Assembly (NCBI RefSeq): GCF_013385635.1
Contig: NZ_JACAPR010000007.1
Coordinates: 155,427-219,426 of the forward strand
Direction of reading: 5' to 3'
Length of the DNA stretch: 64,000 nucleotides
From: Pseudomonas gingeri
GTDB taxonomy: Bacteria > Pseudomonadota > Gammaproteobacteria > Pseudomonadales > Pseudomonadaceae
Shown: positions 54,531 through 62,920 of the stretch, one piece after another
How the letters are laid out: each line of letters opens with the position of its first letter
Numbering within the stretch: the stretch's first letter is position 1
The notes under the pieces: model-generated
The model's input: only the letters and a program-made list of their open reading frames with translations
Told to the model about the DNA's origin: nothing
Databases searched by the model: none
Position numbers and translations under genes: made by a program

Positions 54531-55136
54531 ATGCGAGTGTGGTTTTTGAGTGCCGGCCTGGCCTTGATGTGCATGGCCCAGAACGCGGCGGCGGGTACAG
54601 TCCTGATCGTTGGCGATAGTATCAGCGCGGCTTTCGGCCTGGATACCCGTGTCGGTTGGGTGTCGCTGCTGGAAAAGCGCCTCAGGGACGAGGGTTTCCA
54701 GGACAAGGTGGTCAATGCCTCCATCAGCGGCGACACCAGTGCCGGAGGCCAGGCGCGGCTGCCGGCGCTGCTTGCAGAGCACAAGCCGGACCTGGTGATT
54801 CTCGAACTGGGGGGCAACGATGGCCTGCGCGGGCAACTGCCAACACAATTGAAACAAAATCTTGCATCGATGATCGACCAGTCCCGGGCCAGTGGTGCCA
54901 AGGTGCTGCTGCTGGGCATGCAGTTGCCGCCCAACTATGGCGCGCGTTACGTCAAGGCGTTTGCCGAGGTGTATCCGACCTTGGCCCAAGAGAAGAACAT
55001 CCCGCTGGTGCCGTTTTTCCTCGACGGCGTGGGCGGTCATCCGGAACTGATGCAGGCCGACGGTATCCACCCGGCGCCCGCTGGTCAGGGCAAGTTGCTC
55101 GATAACGTCTGGCCGACCCTGAAACCGCTGCTTTGA
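54531..55136 (+). CDS. tesA: Arylesterase / lysophospholipase TesA (GDSL)
   Basis: 201 residues from the ATG at 54531, GGAG six bases upstream. Signal peptide MRVWFLSAGLALMCMAQNAAA. Multifunctional periplasmic thioesterase I/protease I/lysophospholipase L1 of the SGNH family: block I GDSIS with Ser30, Gly in NASISGDTSAGG, Asn in GGNDGLRG, and Asp/His in DGIHPAP. Sits divergently to the ABC ATPase with 10 bp between starts. Confidence 0.94.
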   Translation: MRVWFLSAGLALMCMAQNAAAGTVLIVGDSISAAFGLDTRVGWVSLLEKRLRDEGFQDKVVNASISGDTSAGGQARLPALLAEHKPDLVILELGGNDGLRGQLPTQLKQNLASMIDQSRASGAKVLLLGMQLPPNYGARYVKAFAEVYPTLAQEKNIPLVPFFLDGVGGHPELMQADGIHPAPAGQGKLLDNVWPTLKPLL

Positions 55137-55191
55137 GCTTTTTTAGCGGCGGTTTTTCGGCTAAGGTGGCGCCCCCGATCTGGAGCCCCCG

Positions 55192-55485
55192 ATGCAGCGT
55201 CCCGCCTGGTCCCTATTTGCCTATCAACTGATCGAACCCGACGAACAGCTGGATCTGTTCGCCTGCCAGGAAGTGCGGGTGCATCTGGTCACGCGTCAGT
55301 TGGAACTGGGCGGCTCCGCCGATCGCACGCTGTGCGGCACCTTGTTGCCGGCGCAGCCACGCTGGTCGGGGGTGGACAAGTCGATCTTCCGCGACCAGCG
55401 CCTGTGCCCGTTGTGCCGGGCGATTCTCGAATCGCAGAAGCGCGGTACGCCGCCGATCTGGCCGGAATTGCGTTTCGAACTGTAA
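55192..55485 (+). CDS. Small cysteine-containing protein of unknown function
   Basis: 97 residues. Four cysteines are spaced as FACQE, TLCGTL and a C-terminal CPLC, which may form a small metal (zinc) site. There is no signal peptide. I do not recognise a family. It lies between tesA and an L,D-transpeptidase gene on the same strand, 55 bp after tesA, and may be translated from the same transcript; its intergenic sequence contains TTTTTT without a clear stem. Confidence 0.65.
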   Translation: MQRPAWSLFAYQLIEPDEQLDLFACQEVRVHLVTRQLELGGSADRTLCGTLLPAQPRWSGVDKSIFRDQRLCPLCRAILESQKRGTPPIWPELRFEL

Positions 55486-55606
55486 AACCTGCCTGTCTGC
55501 CAGCTGAAGCGCTGCTAATGTCCTCGGGGACGACCTCCCGCTGCGGGGCGGCGTCGGTGTACAATCGCCCTTTATTTCTCCGTTGATCATGCGAAGGATT
55601 TCCCGG

Positions 55607-56575
55607 ATGTTGTCGCGCTTTCCTGCCTTCACCCGTTGCCTGTCCCTTGCCGCCCTGTGTGCGGCGGGTCCCGTTAGCGCGCTGGAATTGCCGCTGCCAC
55701 CACCGGGCGAGGATATCGTCGGCCAGGTCCAGGTGATCAAGGCCAAGTATGAAGATACCTTTGCCGACCTGGGCACCACCTACGACCTGGGGTATTCGGA
55801 GATGGTCGCGGCCAACCCGGGTGTCGATGCCTGGTTGCCGGGAGCGGGCACTGATATCGTCCTGCCGACCCGATTCATCCTGCCGCCGGGCCCGCGCGAA
55901 GGCATCGTGATCAACCTGGCCGAGTATCGCCTGTACTACTTCCCGAAAGGCCGGGACGTGGTCTATACCTTCCCGCTGGGGATCGGGCGCGAGGGCTGGG
56001 GCTCGCCGATCGCCCACACCACTATCACCGCCAAGACGCCGAACCCGACCTGGACACCCCCGGCCTCGATCAAGGCCGAACACGCCGCCAACGGCGACCC
56101 GCTGCCCAATGTGGTACCGGCCGGTCCCGACAACCCCCTGGGGCCGTTCAAGTTCACCCTGGGCACGCCGGGCTACCTGATCCACGGGTCGAACATGAAG
56201 TTCGGTATCGGCACCCGGACCAGCCACGGCTGCTTCCGCATGTTCAACAACAACGTGCTGGAGATGGCCGGCATGGTGCCTGTCGGTACCTCGGTGCGGA
56301 TCATCAACGAGGCCTACAAGTTCGGCATCAGTGGCGGCAAGGTCTACCTGGAGGCGCACACGCCGCTGGATGACAACGGCAACCCGTCGGTGGTCGACAA
56401 GCACACCGCGGTGATCAACGCCCTGCTCAAGCGTGATGATCTGGCGAAGAACCTGCGGGTGAACTGGGACGAGGTGCGTGACGTGGTTGCCGCCGAAGAT
56501 GGCCTGCCGACCGAAATCGCCGTCCCGGGTGCGGCACCGCTGGTATCGAACGCACCGATCGACCTGCAGCAGTAA
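55607..56575 (+). CDS. L,D-transpeptidase (YkuD domain)
   Basis: 322 residues from the ATG at 55607, with AAGGA eight bases upstream; ATG 55589 lacks a ribosome site. Signal peptide MLSRFPAFTRCLSLAALCAA ends near VSA-LELP. A LysM-like segment (about 40-90) precedes the catalytic YkuD domain with HGS and TSHGCFRMFNN (catalytic Cys in HGC). It forms 3-3 cross-links in peptidoglycan or attaches lipoproteins such as OprI, whose gene is next but convergent. Family length is typical (about 320). Confidence 0.93.
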   Translation: MLSRFPAFTRCLSLAALCAAGPVSALELPLPPPGEDIVGQVQVIKAKYEDTFADLGTTYDLGYSEMVAANPGVDAWLPGAGTDIVLPTRFILPPGPREGIVINLAEYRLYYFPKGRDVVYTFPLGIGREGWGSPIAHTTITAKTPNPTWTPPASIKAEHAANGDPLPNVVPAGPDNPLGPFKFTLGTPGYLIHGSNMKFGIGTRTSHGCFRMFNNNVLEMAGMVPVGTSVRIINEAYKFGISGGKVYLEAHTPLDDNGNPSVVDKHTAVINALLKRDDLAKNLRVNWDEVRDVVAAEDGLPTEIAVPGAAPLVSNAPIDLQQ

Positions 56576-56587
56576 CGGTTTCAATCG

Positions 56588-56622
56588 ACCCGCCCCGGTG
56601 CTTGCGCCGAGGCGGGTTTTTT
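56588..56622 (+). terminator. Terminator after L,D-transpeptidase gene
   Basis: ACCCGCC ... GGCGGGT followed by TTTTT: a seven-base-pair stem with an inner CGGTG/CGCCG stem, 12 bp after the stop. Confidence 0.8.
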
Positions 56623-56648
56623 ATGCGCGGTGGAAAACACACGGGCAT

Positions 56649-56678
56649 AAAAAAGCCGATCCAAACAGGGATCGGCTT
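56649..56678 (-). terminator. Rho-independent terminator of oprI
   Basis: On the minus strand AAGCCGAT CCCTGTTTGG ATCGGCTT followed by TTTT, 21 bp after the oprI stop. The loop is ten bases. Confidence 0.85.
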
Positions 56679-56699
56679 GATAACAGCCCCGAGGGACTA

Positions 56700-56951
56700 T
56701 TACTTGCGGCTTGCTTTTTCAAGCATGCGCAGAGCGCGCTCGTTAGCTTCGTCAGCAGTCTGTTGTGCTTTTTGAGCAGCAGCCAGAGCTTCATCAGCTT
56801 TACGGTAGGCTTCGTCAGCACGAGCCTGGGAGCGAGCAGCGGCGTCTTCAGTAGCAGTCAGACGAGCTTCGGTTTCTTTGGATACGCTGCTGCAACCGGT
56901 AGCCAGAACAGCGGCCAGGGCCAGAGCCGAGAATTTCAGAACGTTGTTCAT
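56700..56951 (-). CDS. oprI: Major outer membrane lipoprotein OprI (Lpp)
   Basis: 83 residues from the ATG at 56951, exactly the length of Pseudomonas OprI. Lipobox LATGC with acylated Cys20; the mature part is a helical coiled coil with alanine/glutamate repeats ([20 protein letters not shown]) ending in the arginine/lysine tail MLEKASRK, whose final Lys is the site of peptidoglycan attachment. Codons are strongly AT-richer and biased toward abundant tRNAs, as expected for a highly expressed gene. Upstream of it lies an AT-rich region that presumably holds a strong promoter. Confidence 0.97.
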   Translation of the reverse strand: MNNVLKFSALALAAVLATGCSSVSKETEARLTATEDAAARSQARADEAYRKADEALAAAQKAQQTADEANERALRMLEKASRK

Positions 56952-57595
56952 CGTGTTCCCCTTCAAGGACTTTCTATTAATGACCATAACCCCAGAGTGA
57001 GGAAATAGCCGGCGTACATACTACCCATTACTTGTAGTAAGTAAACTGACGTAACGCAAGAAGCAAAAAAAATTCTTGATGCTGAATATTTTTCAGCTAA
57101 CTTTTCATGATCCTGTCTAAAAAGTATGCAGCTGTAGACCCCGTTCTGAGCGCTTTGTGCGATCTTCAAGTGCACTAGTGTGCCATCACCAGCGAGTGTC
57201 CAGTGTGCATCTAAGAGTCGTTCTAACTGTAGCGGATGACTCTTGCTCTCTACCGTCGGCGTGGCGGGGGAGGCTCTTTTGCTAAATGAAAAGTGACTTT
57301 AACCAAGGGCGCTCGTCATAACAGCACAACATTCCGGCAATCTTCAGCCCGTGTTCAGGTTTTCCACCAAAAGGGTGTGTTCGGCCGCGCTATCATCGAG
57401 ACGGTGATAGACCACGTGACGAGCGTGTCTTGAGCATTTGGGCCAAGGGTGCCTACTATTTGATACGTGCTCGGTTTTTCAGGGAGCGGTCGGCTTTTCT
57501 CGTTGTCCAAATCGGCACGGGGTGGCGTAGTGGTTCCTTCGCCGGAAAAAGATCGGTAAGGTAGGGTCGAATACCAAGACCCGCGAGGAGTAGTG
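56952..57595. other. Long intergenic region between oprI and GNAT gene
   Basis: 644 bp without a convincing gene. The left part (56990-57120) is AT-rich and contains the oprI promoter region; on the minus strand TTGCGT with a 17-base spacer and TACAAG is the best candidate. A short inverted repeat AAGAGTC / GACTCTT lies at 57213-57244 (18-base loop). The right half has no repeat or clear terminator. Short frames here read as non-coding. An sRNA could be present, but I cannot show one. Confidence 0.55.
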
Positions 57596-57877
57596 ATGAG
57601 CGAGGCGTTGTCCATCCACCATGACCAGGCTGGTCATCAGTTCGAGACCAATGTGGACGGTCATCGTGCCTACCTGACCTATATGGACCTGGGTAAGCAG
57701 ACCCTGGATATCTATCGTACGTTCGTGCCCAACGCGTTGCGTGGCCGTGGCATTGCGGCGGCCCTGACCGAACAGGCGCTCGAGTACGCCGATCGCATGG
57801 GTTATACGGTGATTCCTTCCTGCTCCTATGTAGAACGCTACATGGAACGTCATCAGCGGCACGCCGCGAAGATCTGA
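57596..57877 (+). CDS. GNAT family N-acetyltransferase (YjdJ-like)
   Basis: 93 residues from the ATG at 57596, with GAGGAG five bases upstream. Short GNAT-like protein with the acetyl-CoA binding region NALRGRGIAAALTEQALEYAD and C-terminal VIPSCSYVERYMERH, characteristic of the small Gcn5-related (YjdJ/At1g77540-like) group. Function and substrate unknown. It ends 20 bp before a bidirectional terminator. Confidence 0.9.
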   Translation: MSEALSIHHDQAGHQFETNVDGHRAYLTYMDLGKQTLDIYRTFVPNALRGRGIAAALTEQALEYADRMGYTVIPSCSYVERYMERHQRHAAKI

Positions 57878-57894
57878 GTCAATCGAACACCTGC

Positions 57895-57923
57895 AAAAAC
57901 GCCGGGCATTGCCCGGCGTTTTT
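57895..57923. terminator. Bidirectional terminator between GNAT and DAHP synthase genes
   Basis: AAAAACGCCGGGC ATT GCCCGGCGTTTTT, eight-base-pair GC stem flanked by A and T runs. Confidence 0.92.
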
Positions 57924-57946
57924 GTGTGCGGGGGATTAACCCGCCA

Positions 57947-59023
57947 TCAGGTGCGTACGCGCTTGGGCAGTACATCCTTGAGCTTGGCATGCATGCTGCG
58001 CAAGGTTTTCTCGGTGCTTTCCCAGTCGATGCAGGCATCGGTGATCGACACGCCGTACTGCAGATCGGCAAGGTCTTTCGGGATAGCCTGGCAGCCCCAG
58101 TTCAGGTGACTTTCGACCATGAGGCCGATGATCGACTGGTTGCCTTCGAGGATCTGGTTGGCGACGTTCTCCATGACCAGCGGCTGCAGGGCCGGGTCCT
58201 TGTTGGAGTTGGCATGGCTGCAGTCGACCATGATGTTGGCCTTGATCTTGGCCTTGGCCAGCGCCTGTTCGCAGACCGCGACACTCACCGAGTCATAGTT
58301 CGGCTTGCCGTTGCCGCCGCGCAGTACCACGTGGCCGTAGGCATTGCCCTTGGTGGTGACGATCGACACGCCACCTTCCTGGTTGATGCCAAGGAAACGG
58401 TGTGGGCTGGAAACCGACTGCAGGGCGTTGATCGCCACGGTCAGGCCGCCGTCGGTGCCGTTCTTGAAGCCGACCGCCGAGGACAGGCCGGAAGCCATTT
58501 CGCGGTGGGTCTGCGATTCGGTGGTACGCGCGCCGATGGCCGACCAGCTGATCAGGTCCTGCAGGTACTGCGGCGAGATCGGGTCAAGGGCCTCGGTGGC
58601 GGTGGGCAGGCCCATTTCAGCCAGGTCCAGGAGCAATTGGCGACCGATATGCAGGCCGTCCTGGATCTTGAAGGAGTCATCCAGGTATGGGTCGTTGATC
58701 AGGCCTTTCCAGCCGACCGTGGTCCGCGGCTTCTCGAAATAGACACGCATCACCAGGTACAGGCTGTCGGAGACTTCGGCGGCCAGCACCTTGAGGCGCT
58801 CGGCGTACTCGTGGGCGGCCTTGATATCGTGGATCGAGCAGGGCCCGATCACGACGAACAGGCGATGGTCCGTGCCATCGAGAATATTGCGAATCACCTC
58901 GCGGCCCTTGGTCACGGTGCGCAGGGCAGCCTCGCTCAAGGGAATGTCACGCTTGAGCTGATCAGGCGTGATCAGCGTCTCGTTGGAGGCGACGTTAAGG
59001 TCGTTGATCGGTAAATCAGCCAT
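57947..59023 (-). CDS. aroF: 3-deoxy-7-phosphoheptulonate synthase (class I)
   Basis: 358 residues from the ATG at 59023 (MADLPINDLNVASNETLITP), typical length for class I AroF/G/H. It condenses PEP and erythrose 4-phosphate, the first step of the shikimate pathway. Metal ligand Cys62 in GPCSIHD, then KPRTTVGWKGL and MVDCSHANSNKD (histidine) are conserved. The isozyme class (Tyr- or Phe-sensitive) cannot be settled by eye, so the symbol is tentative. It is a single-gene unit ending in a strong terminator. Confidence 0.93.
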   Translation of the reverse strand: MADLPINDLNVASNETLITPDQLKRDIPLSEAALRTVTKGREVIRNILDGTDHRLFVVIGPCSIHDIKAAHEYAERLKVLAAEVSDSLYLVMRVYFEKPRTTVGWKGLINDPYLDDSFKIQDGLHIGRQLLLDLAEMGLPTATEALDPISPQYLQDLISWSAIGARTTESQTHREMASGLSSAVGFKNGTDGGLTVAINALQSVSSPHRFLGINQEGGVSIVTTKGNAYGHVVLRGGNGKPNYDSVSVAVCEQALAKAKIKANIMVDCSHANSNKDPALQPLVMENVANQILEGNQSIIGLMVESHLNWGCQAIPKDLADLQYGVSITDACIDWESTEKTLRSMHAKLKDVLPKRVRT

Positions 59024-59148
59024 CGTGTTACTCGTCAGGTCACAGGTGCCGGCCGCCAGCCCCGCGCGGCGGAGCACAGCGATTGAGCGTGTCGGGGAGC
59101 GGAACCTTAGCGCGTTAGACCGTGGCCGGGCAATGGGCAGCGGCCTGT

Positions 59149-59595
59149 TTAATCCAGTAAAGCCCTTATAAATGGCTGTTCGAGGCTGGCGTGGGAAAAA
59201 TCGTTGGCATGCTGCTGCACCCATTCCTGGGCAATCGCCTCGATATTCTGCGGCTGGGCATTCTGCTGTTCGCGTACCTTCCGGTAGCGTTCGATCTGGC
59301 AGAGCTGTTCGCTCATGCGGGCGCCGAACAGCGTCTGTTCGTCGACAAAGGCGATGCCCACCAGAAACGCATGCTTGCGTTTCAGGCACCAGGCCACGTA
59401 GCCGGAGTAACATGCGGCTTCGCCCAGGCTCGGAATGCACATTTCCAGGGCCGAGCCGTGCCGCCAGGCTCGCGGCGACGGGCAGGCAATGCCGCCGAGG
59501 CTGAGGGTTCGCAGCCGATGGCGGGAAATGCAGGAATGCTCGAGCAAGGTCAGTTTCACTGGAACGTCTACGGGATGAGGTAGAAAACGCACCAT
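59149..59595 (-). CDS. PilZ-like domain protein
   Basis: 148 residues from the ATG at 59595 (GGGAG nine to ten bases upstream). The segment ISRHRLRTLSLGGIACPSP resembles the PilZ c-di-GMP pattern (RxxxR, then D/NxSxxG) but the usual D/N is Leu, so ligand binding is uncertain. The C-terminus (SEQLCQIERYRKVREQQN) is helical. Its start codon overlaps that of the divergent thioredoxin-like gene by two bases. A c-di-GMP-dependent role is only a possibility. Confidence 0.62.
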   Translation of the reverse strand: MVRFLPHPVDVPVKLTLLEHSCISRHRLRTLSLGGIACPSPRAWRHGSALEMCIPSLGEAACYSGYVAWCLKRKHAFLVGIAFVDEQTLFGARMSEQLCQIERYRKVREQQNAQPQNIEAIAQEWVQQHANDFSHASLEQPFIRALLD

Positions 59596-59980
59596 GACAA
59601 ACGACTCCCTGTGTCGATCACCGCAAAAACCTTCCCCCAGTATAGTGAAGGGGCTGGAGTTGTCCGATTTTGACGCGGATCGGAATTTATTGGCCCTGCC
59701 AGGTGTTTCCCTGGTTATCTTCACCAGTGTCGGCTGCGCTTCCTGCCGTTTCGCCCGGGAGGTGTTGCCGGGCCTGGGACTGGCGGTGGAACGCCTGTGC
59801 TGGATCGATGCCGGTGACAACGGCGGGCTGGTCCAGCGCTATGAAGTGTTTCACCTGCCGGCACTGTTCGTGGTCAGGGATGGTGAGTTTTACGGAGCGC
59901 TACGTTCCCGGCTGATCTTGAACGAACTTGCCGAGGGCCTGGAACAGGCACTGGCAGGCATTCCAGAGGAGTTGCCATGA
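59594..59980 (+). CDS. Thioredoxin-like protein
   Basis: 128 residues from the ATG at 59594. Thioredoxin fold with an active-site motif CASC (Cys48 and Cys51) in FTSVGCASCRFAREVLPG, rather than the usual CGPC. A cis-proline is in HLPALFVVRDGEF. No signal peptide, so cytoplasmic. It overlaps the next gene (panE-like) by four bases, ATGA, so they are coupled. The start codon overlaps the divergent PilZ-like start in a shared CATG. Confidence 0.8.
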   Translation: MTNDSLCRSPQKPSPSIVKGLELSDFDADRNLLALPGVSLVIFTSVGCASCRFAREVLPGLGLAVERLCWIDAGDNGGLVQRYEVFHLPALFVVRDGEFYGALRSRLILNELAEGLEQALAGIPEELP

Positions 59981-60951
59981 CAGAGCAAGTGGCTTCCCCG
60001 CGCATCGGCATTATCGGTACGGGGGCCATCGGTACTTTTTACGGGGTGATGCTGGCTCGCGCCGGTTTCGATGTGCACTTTCTGTTGCGCAGTGAATTCC
60101 AGCAGGTGGCTGCCCATGGCCTGTTCCTCGACAGCCTGATCCACGGCCGCTTGATCCTCAATCCGGTCCAGGCCTATGTCGCCGCCCAGGACCTGCCGCC
60201 GTGCGACTGGCTGTTGATCTGTACGAAGGCACTGGACGATCCGCGCTTGCTGGCGTCGGTGGTCGAGATCGCCGCTCCCGGCGCGAGCATCCTGCTGATG
60301 CAGAACGGCCTGGAGGTCGAAGAGCAACTGCGCCAGGCGCTGCCCGACGAACTGCACCTGCTCGGCGGCCTCTGCCTGAACTGCGTGCACCGCGAATCCC
60401 CGGGGGTGGTGGTGCATCAGGCCATGGGCGGGGTCAACATTGCCTATCACAGTGGTCCGGCGGCGGATGAGCCGGCACGTCGAGCCGTCGTGGAAGCGGC
60501 CGCGGGGCTGTTCCGTCAGGCCGGGCTGGAATCTTGGGTCATCGATGACCTGCAGCAGGCGCGCTGGCAGAAACTGGTGCTCAATATCGCCACCAACGGC
60601 TTGTCGGTGCTGCTCGACAGCGGTACCGAACGGATGATGGCCGATCCCGACAGCCGGGCCCTGGTGCAGGGCCTGATGGAGGAAGTGGCCGAGGCCGCCG
60701 GCGCGTGCGGCTACCCGTTGCCGCCAGGCTTTATCGAGCAGTTGATGTACATGGCGGCCAGGGTCCCGGATTACTATCCGAGCATGTATCACGATTATCG
60801 GTGCCGTCGGCCCATGGAGCTGGAGGCGATCTACGCCCGCCCGCTGGCCGCCGCGCAACAAGCCAGGTGTGCAATGCCGAGGACGCAGACACTGCTCCAG
60901 GCATTGAGTTTTCTCGAATCACGACAGCTTTCCTCAAAGGAGTCGCCATGA
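59977..60951 (+). CDS. 2-dehydropantoate 2-reductase family protein (first copy)
   Basis: 324 residues. Ketopantoate reductase fold: NADP-binding IGIIGTGAIGT at 10-20, catalytic Lys in LICTKALDD, and LQNGLEVEE and YHDYRCRRPMELEAI in the C-terminal domain. The reaction would be ketopantoate to pantoate for CoA synthesis, but many paralogues act on other 2-oxoacids. It forms a tandem pair with the next gene (four-base ATGA overlap on both sides), which suggests duplication followed by divergence. Confidence 0.87.
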   Translation: MTEQVASPRIGIIGTGAIGTFYGVMLARAGFDVHFLLRSEFQQVAAHGLFLDSLIHGRLILNPVQAYVAAQDLPPCDWLLICTKALDDPRLLASVVEIAAPGASILLMQNGLEVEEQLRQALPDELHLLGGLCLNCVHRESPGVVVHQAMGGVNIAYHSGPAADEPARRAVVEAAAGLFRQAGLESWVIDDLQQARWQKLVLNIATNGLSVLLDSGTERMMADPDSRALVQGLMEEVAEAAGACGYPLPPGFIEQLMYMAARVPDYYPSMYHDYRCRRPMELEAIYARPLAAAQQARCAMPRTQTLLQALSFLESRQLSSKESP

Positions 60952-61907
60952 CAGTTTCAGTGACCAGGCCGCGTGTCGGCATTATCGGGACCGGCGCCAT
61001 CGGCGGGTTCTACGGCGTGATGCTGGCGCGTGCCGGCTTCGACGTGCACTTTCTGTTGCGCAGCGAATTCTCGGCGGTGGCTGACGGTGGCCTGCACATC
61101 GACAGCGCCGTCCACGGCCAACTGCACCTGGATCCGGTCCAGGCCTACGCTTCGGCCGACGATATGCCGCCCTGCGACTGGTTGCTGGTGGGCGCCAAGA
61201 CCACCAGCAATACCAGCCTCGCCCCGCTGATCGCCCAGGCCGCCGCGCCGGGCGCCAGGGTGTTGCTGCTGCAGAACGGCCTGGACGTCGAGGAAGACCT
61301 GCGGCCGTTATTGCCCGATTCGCTGCATCTGCTCGGCGGCCTGTGTTTCATCTGCGTACACCGCAGCGGTCCCGGGGCTGTCGTGCACCAGGCCCTCGGC
61401 GCGGTAAACATCGGTTATCACAGCGGTCCGTTGCACGATGATGAAAGCGCTCGCCAGGCGTTGGTCGAGGAGGGCGCGCAGCTGTTCCGCCAGGCCGGCA
61501 TCGAGTCCCAGGCCATGGCCAACCTGCCGCAGGCGCGCTGGCAGAAGCTGGTATGGAACGTACCCTACAACGGCTTATCGGTGTTGCTGCGGGCCAGTAC
61601 CACACCCTTGATGAACGATGCCAGCAGCCGCGAGCTGATCCAGGCGCTGATGGCGGAAGTGGTGCAGGGGGCAGAGGCCTGCGGTCATGTCCTGCCCGCC
61701 GGTTACGCCGAGCACCTGTTCAAGGTCACGGAGAAGATGCCGGATTACTGGCCGAGCATGTACCACGATTTCGTGCACAAACGCCCGCTGGAACTGGATG
61801 CGGTGTATGCCCGGCCACTGGCGGCGGCTCGTGAAGCCGGGTGCGAGCTGCCGAAGATCCGCGCGCTCTACCAGGCCCTGGATTTCATCGACGCGCACAA
61901 CGGCTGA
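60948..61907 (+). CDS. 2-dehydropantoate 2-reductase family protein (second copy)
   Basis: 319 residues from the ATG at 60948, overlapping the previous stop (ATGA). GIIGTGAIGGFYGVMLARAGF is almost identical to the first copy (cut here as GTGAIGGFYG), with Lys in LLVGAKTTSNT, and YHDFVHKRPLELDAVYARPL in the C-terminal domain. Differences are concentrated in the middle. Either copy may be the housekeeping PanE; panE is not otherwise seen in the window. It is followed 19 bp later by the nucleotidase gene. Confidence 0.87.
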   Translation: MTVSVTRPRVGIIGTGAIGGFYGVMLARAGFDVHFLLRSEFSAVADGGLHIDSAVHGQLHLDPVQAYASADDMPPCDWLLVGAKTTSNTSLAPLIAQAAAPGARVLLLQNGLDVEEDLRPLLPDSLHLLGGLCFICVHRSGPGAVVHQALGAVNIGYHSGPLHDDESARQALVEEGAQLFRQAGIESQAMANLPQARWQKLVWNVPYNGLSVLLRASTTPLMNDASSRELIQALMAEVVQGAEACGHVLPAGYAEHLFKVTEKMPDYWPSMYHDFVHKRPLELDAVYARPLAAAREAGCELPKIRALYQALDFIDAHNG

Positions 61908-61926
61908 AACAGTCAGGAGGGACGAC

Positions 61927-62838
61927 ATGGCAAAGGGCTTGGGTGACAAGCTGGTGTTGGCGATTTCCTCGCGGGCGCTGTTCGACCTCAGTGAAAGTCA
62001 CAAGGTCTATCTGGCGCAGGGGGTCGAGGCCTATCGCAAATACCAGATCGAGCATGAGGAAGAAATCCTCGAACCGGGCGATGCCTTTCCCCTGGTGAAG
62101 AAACTCCTGAGCCTGAATGCCAGCCTTGGTCGCGCCCGGGTCGAGGTGGTGCTGGTGTCGCGCAACAGCGCGGACACCGGCTTGCGGGTCTTCAACTCGA
62201 TCCAGCACTACGCCCTGGATATTTCCCGGGCGGCGTTTGTCGGTGGCCGCAGTCCTTATCCGTACCTCGCGGCTTTTGGTTGCCACCTGTTCCTGTCGAC
62301 CCATGCCGAGGATGTGCGCAGTGCCCTTGACGCCGGTTTCGCCGCGGCGACCATTCTTTCCGGCGGTGCCCGACGGGCCGCCAGCGGCGAACTGCGAATC
62401 GCCTTCGACGGCGATGCGGTGCTGTTTTCCGATGAGTCGGAGCGGGTCTATCAGTTGGGTGGGTTGGAGGCGTTCCAGGCCAGCGAGCGCGAATCGGCGC
62501 GTGAGCCGTTGCGCGGCGGTCCGTTCAAGGGCTTCCTGGCGGCGCTCAATCTGCTACAGCGCGAGTTCCCGGACGAGACCTGTCCGATCCGTACCGCCCT
62601 GGTCACGGCGCGTTCCGCACCCGCCCATGAACGAGTGATCCGCACGTTGCGCGAGTGGGATATCCGCCTCGACGAATCGCTGTTCCTCGGAGGCCTGGAA
62701 AAGTCCGCGTTCCTCGAAGCCTTCGCCGCCGATGTGTTTTTCGACGACCAGGCCGGGCATTGCGAGAAGGCCCGCGAAGTGGTCGCGACCGGGCATGTCC
62801 CCCATGGCATCAGCAACGAACAGCGGCTGCCGGAATAG
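61927..62838 (+). CDS. 5'-nucleotidase (cytosolic NT5C1-type)
   Basis: 303 residues from the ATG at 61927. It resembles the PF06189 5'-nucleotidase family: LVLAISSRALFDL at the N-terminus (in place of a DxD motif), GDAFPLVKKLLSLN, VVLVSRNSADTG with the aspartate, SRAAFVGGRSPYPYL, and VFFDDQAGHCEKA with two aspartates. It would dephosphorylate nucleoside monophosphates such as AMP or IMP. Probably last in the Trx / PanE / PanE / nucleotidase operon (59594-62838). Confidence 0.88.
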   Translation: MAKGLGDKLVLAISSRALFDLSESHKVYLAQGVEAYRKYQIEHEEEILEPGDAFPLVKKLLSLNASLGRARVEVVLVSRNSADTGLRVFNSIQHYALDISRAAFVGGRSPYPYLAAFGCHLFLSTHAEDVRSALDAGFAAATILSGGARRAASGELRIAFDGDAVLFSDESERVYQLGGLEAFQASERESAREPLRGGPFKGFLAALNLLQREFPDETCPIRTALVTARSAPAHERVIRTLREWDIRLDESLFLGGLEKSAFLEAFAADVFFDDQAGHCEKAREVVATGHVPHGISNEQRLPE

Positions 62839-62920
62839 CCCGACCAGCAGGGCGCCGAACTCTTCGGCGCGCTGCTAAGCTCAATCCATCTCCGCCACCC
62901 TGGCAATCGAGGAGGCCCCC

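Noticed and set aside
57355..57862. Minus-strand ORFs of 86 and 127 codons near the GNAT gene
   Set aside because: One lies partly opposite the GNAT gene and the other in the gap; neither has a ribosome site or recognisable motif.
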